From contig CP002916.1 of the NCBI GenBank assembly GCA_000350305.1, positions 496,001 through 560,000 of the forward strand: a stretch of DNA of 64,000 bases, written 5' to 3'. How positions within the stretch are numbered: position 1 is the first letter of the stretch; each line of letters opens with the position of its first letter. The position numbers and the translations under genes are program-made. A model generated the notes under the pieces. That model saw only the letters and a list, made by a program, of their open reading frames with translations. It was not told the origin of the DNA and made no database searches. Shown here one piece after another: positions 62,795 through 64,000 of this stretch. The DNA is from Thermoplasmatales archaeon BRNA1 (GTDB taxonomy: Archaea; Thermoplasmatota; Thermoplasmata; Methanomassiliicoccales; Methanomethylophilaceae).

Positions 62795-64000
62795 ATTCAG
62801 AAGTTTATTCCAGCACTTCTCGATGAGCTGCTGCTTGAGGCGGACCGCATCCTGCCTGCGCATCAGATCCCCGAGGGTCAGGGTCATCTCCACGTCGGTG
62901 GATGCGGGGGAGGTGCCTCCGTAGGAGTCCCTCTTATCGACGCAGTTCTTCACCGAGATGGCCTGGAAGACGTCCTCCTCGATGAGCGGGGAGAACTTGC
63001 GGAACTGGTCCAGGGTCAGGTTGTCCAGGGTGACCTTGTTGTCGATGCAGAAGCGGACGGTCTCCCCGACGATGCCGTGTGCCTCCCGGAAGGGGACGCC
63101 CTTGGTAACAAGGTAATCCGCCAGGTCGGTCGCGTTGATGAAACCGGCATTGGTGGACTCGAACATGCGGGCCTCGTTGACCTTCATAGTGGCGACGACC
63201 TTGGACATCATCTCGGCGATGTCGGTGACGCTCCTGAGGGACTGCATGAGGGCGTGCTTGTCCTCCTGCAGGTCGCGGTTGTAGGACAGCGGGAGGCCCT
63301 TCATGGTGACCATGATGTTCACCAGGGATCCCACGATGCCTCCGGTCTTCCCCCTGGAGAGCTCGGCGATGTCCGGGTTCTTCTTCTGGGGCATGATGCT
63401 GGAGCCGGTGGAGTACTTGTCGTCCATCTCGACGAACCTGAACTCCTGGGACGACCAGTAGATCAGCTCCTCGCAGAGGGAGGAGACGTCGATGGCGGTC
63501 ATGGCGGCATCGAAGGACAGTTCGGCGACGAAGTCCCGGCTGCCGACGGAGTCCATGGAGTTCTCGGTGGGGTCCTTGAATCCCAGGAGCTCCGCGGTCA
63601 TCTTGCGGTCGATGGGGTATGTGGTCCCGGCGAGGGCGGCGGAGCCCAGGGGGCACTTGTCCATCCTCTCGATGGCATCCATGAACCTGTCCGCGTCGCG
63701 TCCGAAGCGGAAGGCGTGTGCCAGCAGGTGCTGGGCGAGGGTGATGGGCTGCGCGTGCTGCATGTGGGTGAATCCCGGGAGGATGGTGTCCCTGTGTTCC
63801 TGGGCCACGTTCTGCAGTGACGAGATGAGGCGGTCGACGGCCTCGACGGCACCGAGGGCGCCGTCCCTGAGGTACATCTTGAAGTCGGTGGCGACCTGGT
63901 CGTTCCTGCTCCTTCCGGTGTGGAGCTTGCCCCCCGCCGGACCGATCATCGCGGTGAGGGTGTTCTCCACGTTGGTGTGGACGTCCTCGAGCTTGGAGTC
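62789..64000 (-). CDS. argH: Argininosuccinate lyase, N-terminus outside window
   Basis: Splits argininosuccinate to arginine and fumarate. The visible 403 residues begin mid-gene (DSKLEDVHTNVENT at the right edge) and include GGKLHTGRSRNDQVATDFK, GFTHMQHAQPITLAQHLLAH (catalytic His), the mobile signature loop GSSIMPQKKNPD and the end RLKQQLIEKCWNKLLNE. All fumarase-superfamily motifs expected in this part are intact. Roughly the first 80-90 residues lie beyond 64000. Neighbouring metY is convergent, so no operon partner is seen. Confidence 0.95.
   Translation of the reverse strand, partial: DSKLEDVHTNVENTLTAMIGPAGGKLHTGRSRNDQVATDFKMYLRDGALGAVEAVDRLISSLQNVAQEHRDTILPGFTHMQHAQPITLAQHLLAHAFRFGRDADRFMDAIERMDKCPLGSAALAGTTYPIDRKMTAELLGFKDPTENSMDSVGSRDFVAELSFDAAMTAIDVSSLCEELIYWSSQEFRFVEMDDKYSTGSSIMPQKKNPDIAELSRGKTGGIVGSLVNIMVTMKGLPLSYNRDLQEDKHALMQSLRSVTDIAEMMSKVVATMKVNEARMFESTNAGFINATDLADYLVTKGVPFREAHGIVGETVRFCIDNKVTLDNLTLDQFRKFSPLIEEDVFQAISVKNCVDKRDSYGGTSPASTDVEMTLTLGDLMRRQDAVRLKQQLIEKCWNKLLNE

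Overview
The window looks like an archaeal chromosome segment of about 60 % GC, most probably from a methanogen of the order Methanomassiliicoccales (Thermoplasmatota). Archaeal hallmarks include sn-glycerol-1-phosphate dehydrogenase, archaeosine TGT, two KEOPS subunits (Cgi121, Pcc1), Hel308, membrane-bound LonB, Pth2, the DUF35/thiolase/HMG-CoA synthase operon and the archaeal early shikimate route (ADH synthase, DHQ synthase II, GHMP shikimate kinase). Genes carry TATA boxes and often very short leaders. Every stop codon I checked is TGA or, twice, TAA. The one TAG lies inside a tandem polyphosphate kinase 2 gene, which fits a pyrrolysine-coding lineage. No methanogenesis gene is present, so the order-level call is inference.

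Layout. 1-1040: partial CPA2 antiporter and a Sel1-repeat protein. 1256-6452: shikimate operon including an AroD-AroE fusion. 6453-10138: bacterial-type thiazole operon (35-aa membrane peptide, thiS, thiF, thiG, thiH, tenI). 10182-17790: prephenate dehydratase, ABC-F ATPase, isocitrate dehydrogenase, HTH regulator, CYTH protein, two flavoproteins, HPP membrane protein, cysteine hydrolase. 17847-19679: Lys/Ala/Glu/Gln-rich coiled-coil gene broken by two single-base slips. 19806-24356: HAD phosphatase, tRNA-Pro, sugar-nucleotide and sugar-phosphate genes, tyrosine phosphatase. 24357-28411: zinc-ribbon protein, aconitase, small membrane peptide. 28501-29895: PPK2 with in-frame amber codon. 29963-33288: mevalonate entry operon. 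33318-37475: Cgi121, thrB-thrC, degenerate DUF4143 ATPase with twin palindromes upstream. 37490-45168: Hel308, transglutaminase-LonB pair, nadM-pncC, purC. 45216-49850: two related four-helix membrane proteins, UPF0179, G1PDH, flavoprotein, superoxide reductase. 49951-56653: charged coil protein, LeuA-family synthase, Pcc1, ArcTGT, second Sel1 protein, Pth2. 56654-60806: thiE-thiM, membrane FKBP-like protein, thiD-thiN fusion. 60897-64000: small unknown protein, metY, partial argH.

Together the genes cover aromatic, threonine, thiamine, purine, NAD and isoprenoid precursor synthesis plus tRNA modification. The second and third thiamine loci complete the pathway begun by the thiazole operon, and the window holds TenI, ThiE and ThiN together. 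Aconitase and isocitrate dehydrogenase would supply 2-oxoglutarate. No insertion sequence, CRISPR array or prophage was seen, and no gap between genes exceeds 300 bases.

Most notable: the amber codon between the PPK2 domains; an interspersed decamer ATGTGCCAGA with eight exact copies; the coiled-coil gene whose two frameshifts lie between 160-bp direct repeats an exact number of codons apart; and a thiolase lacking its nucleophilic cysteine inside the mevalonate operon.
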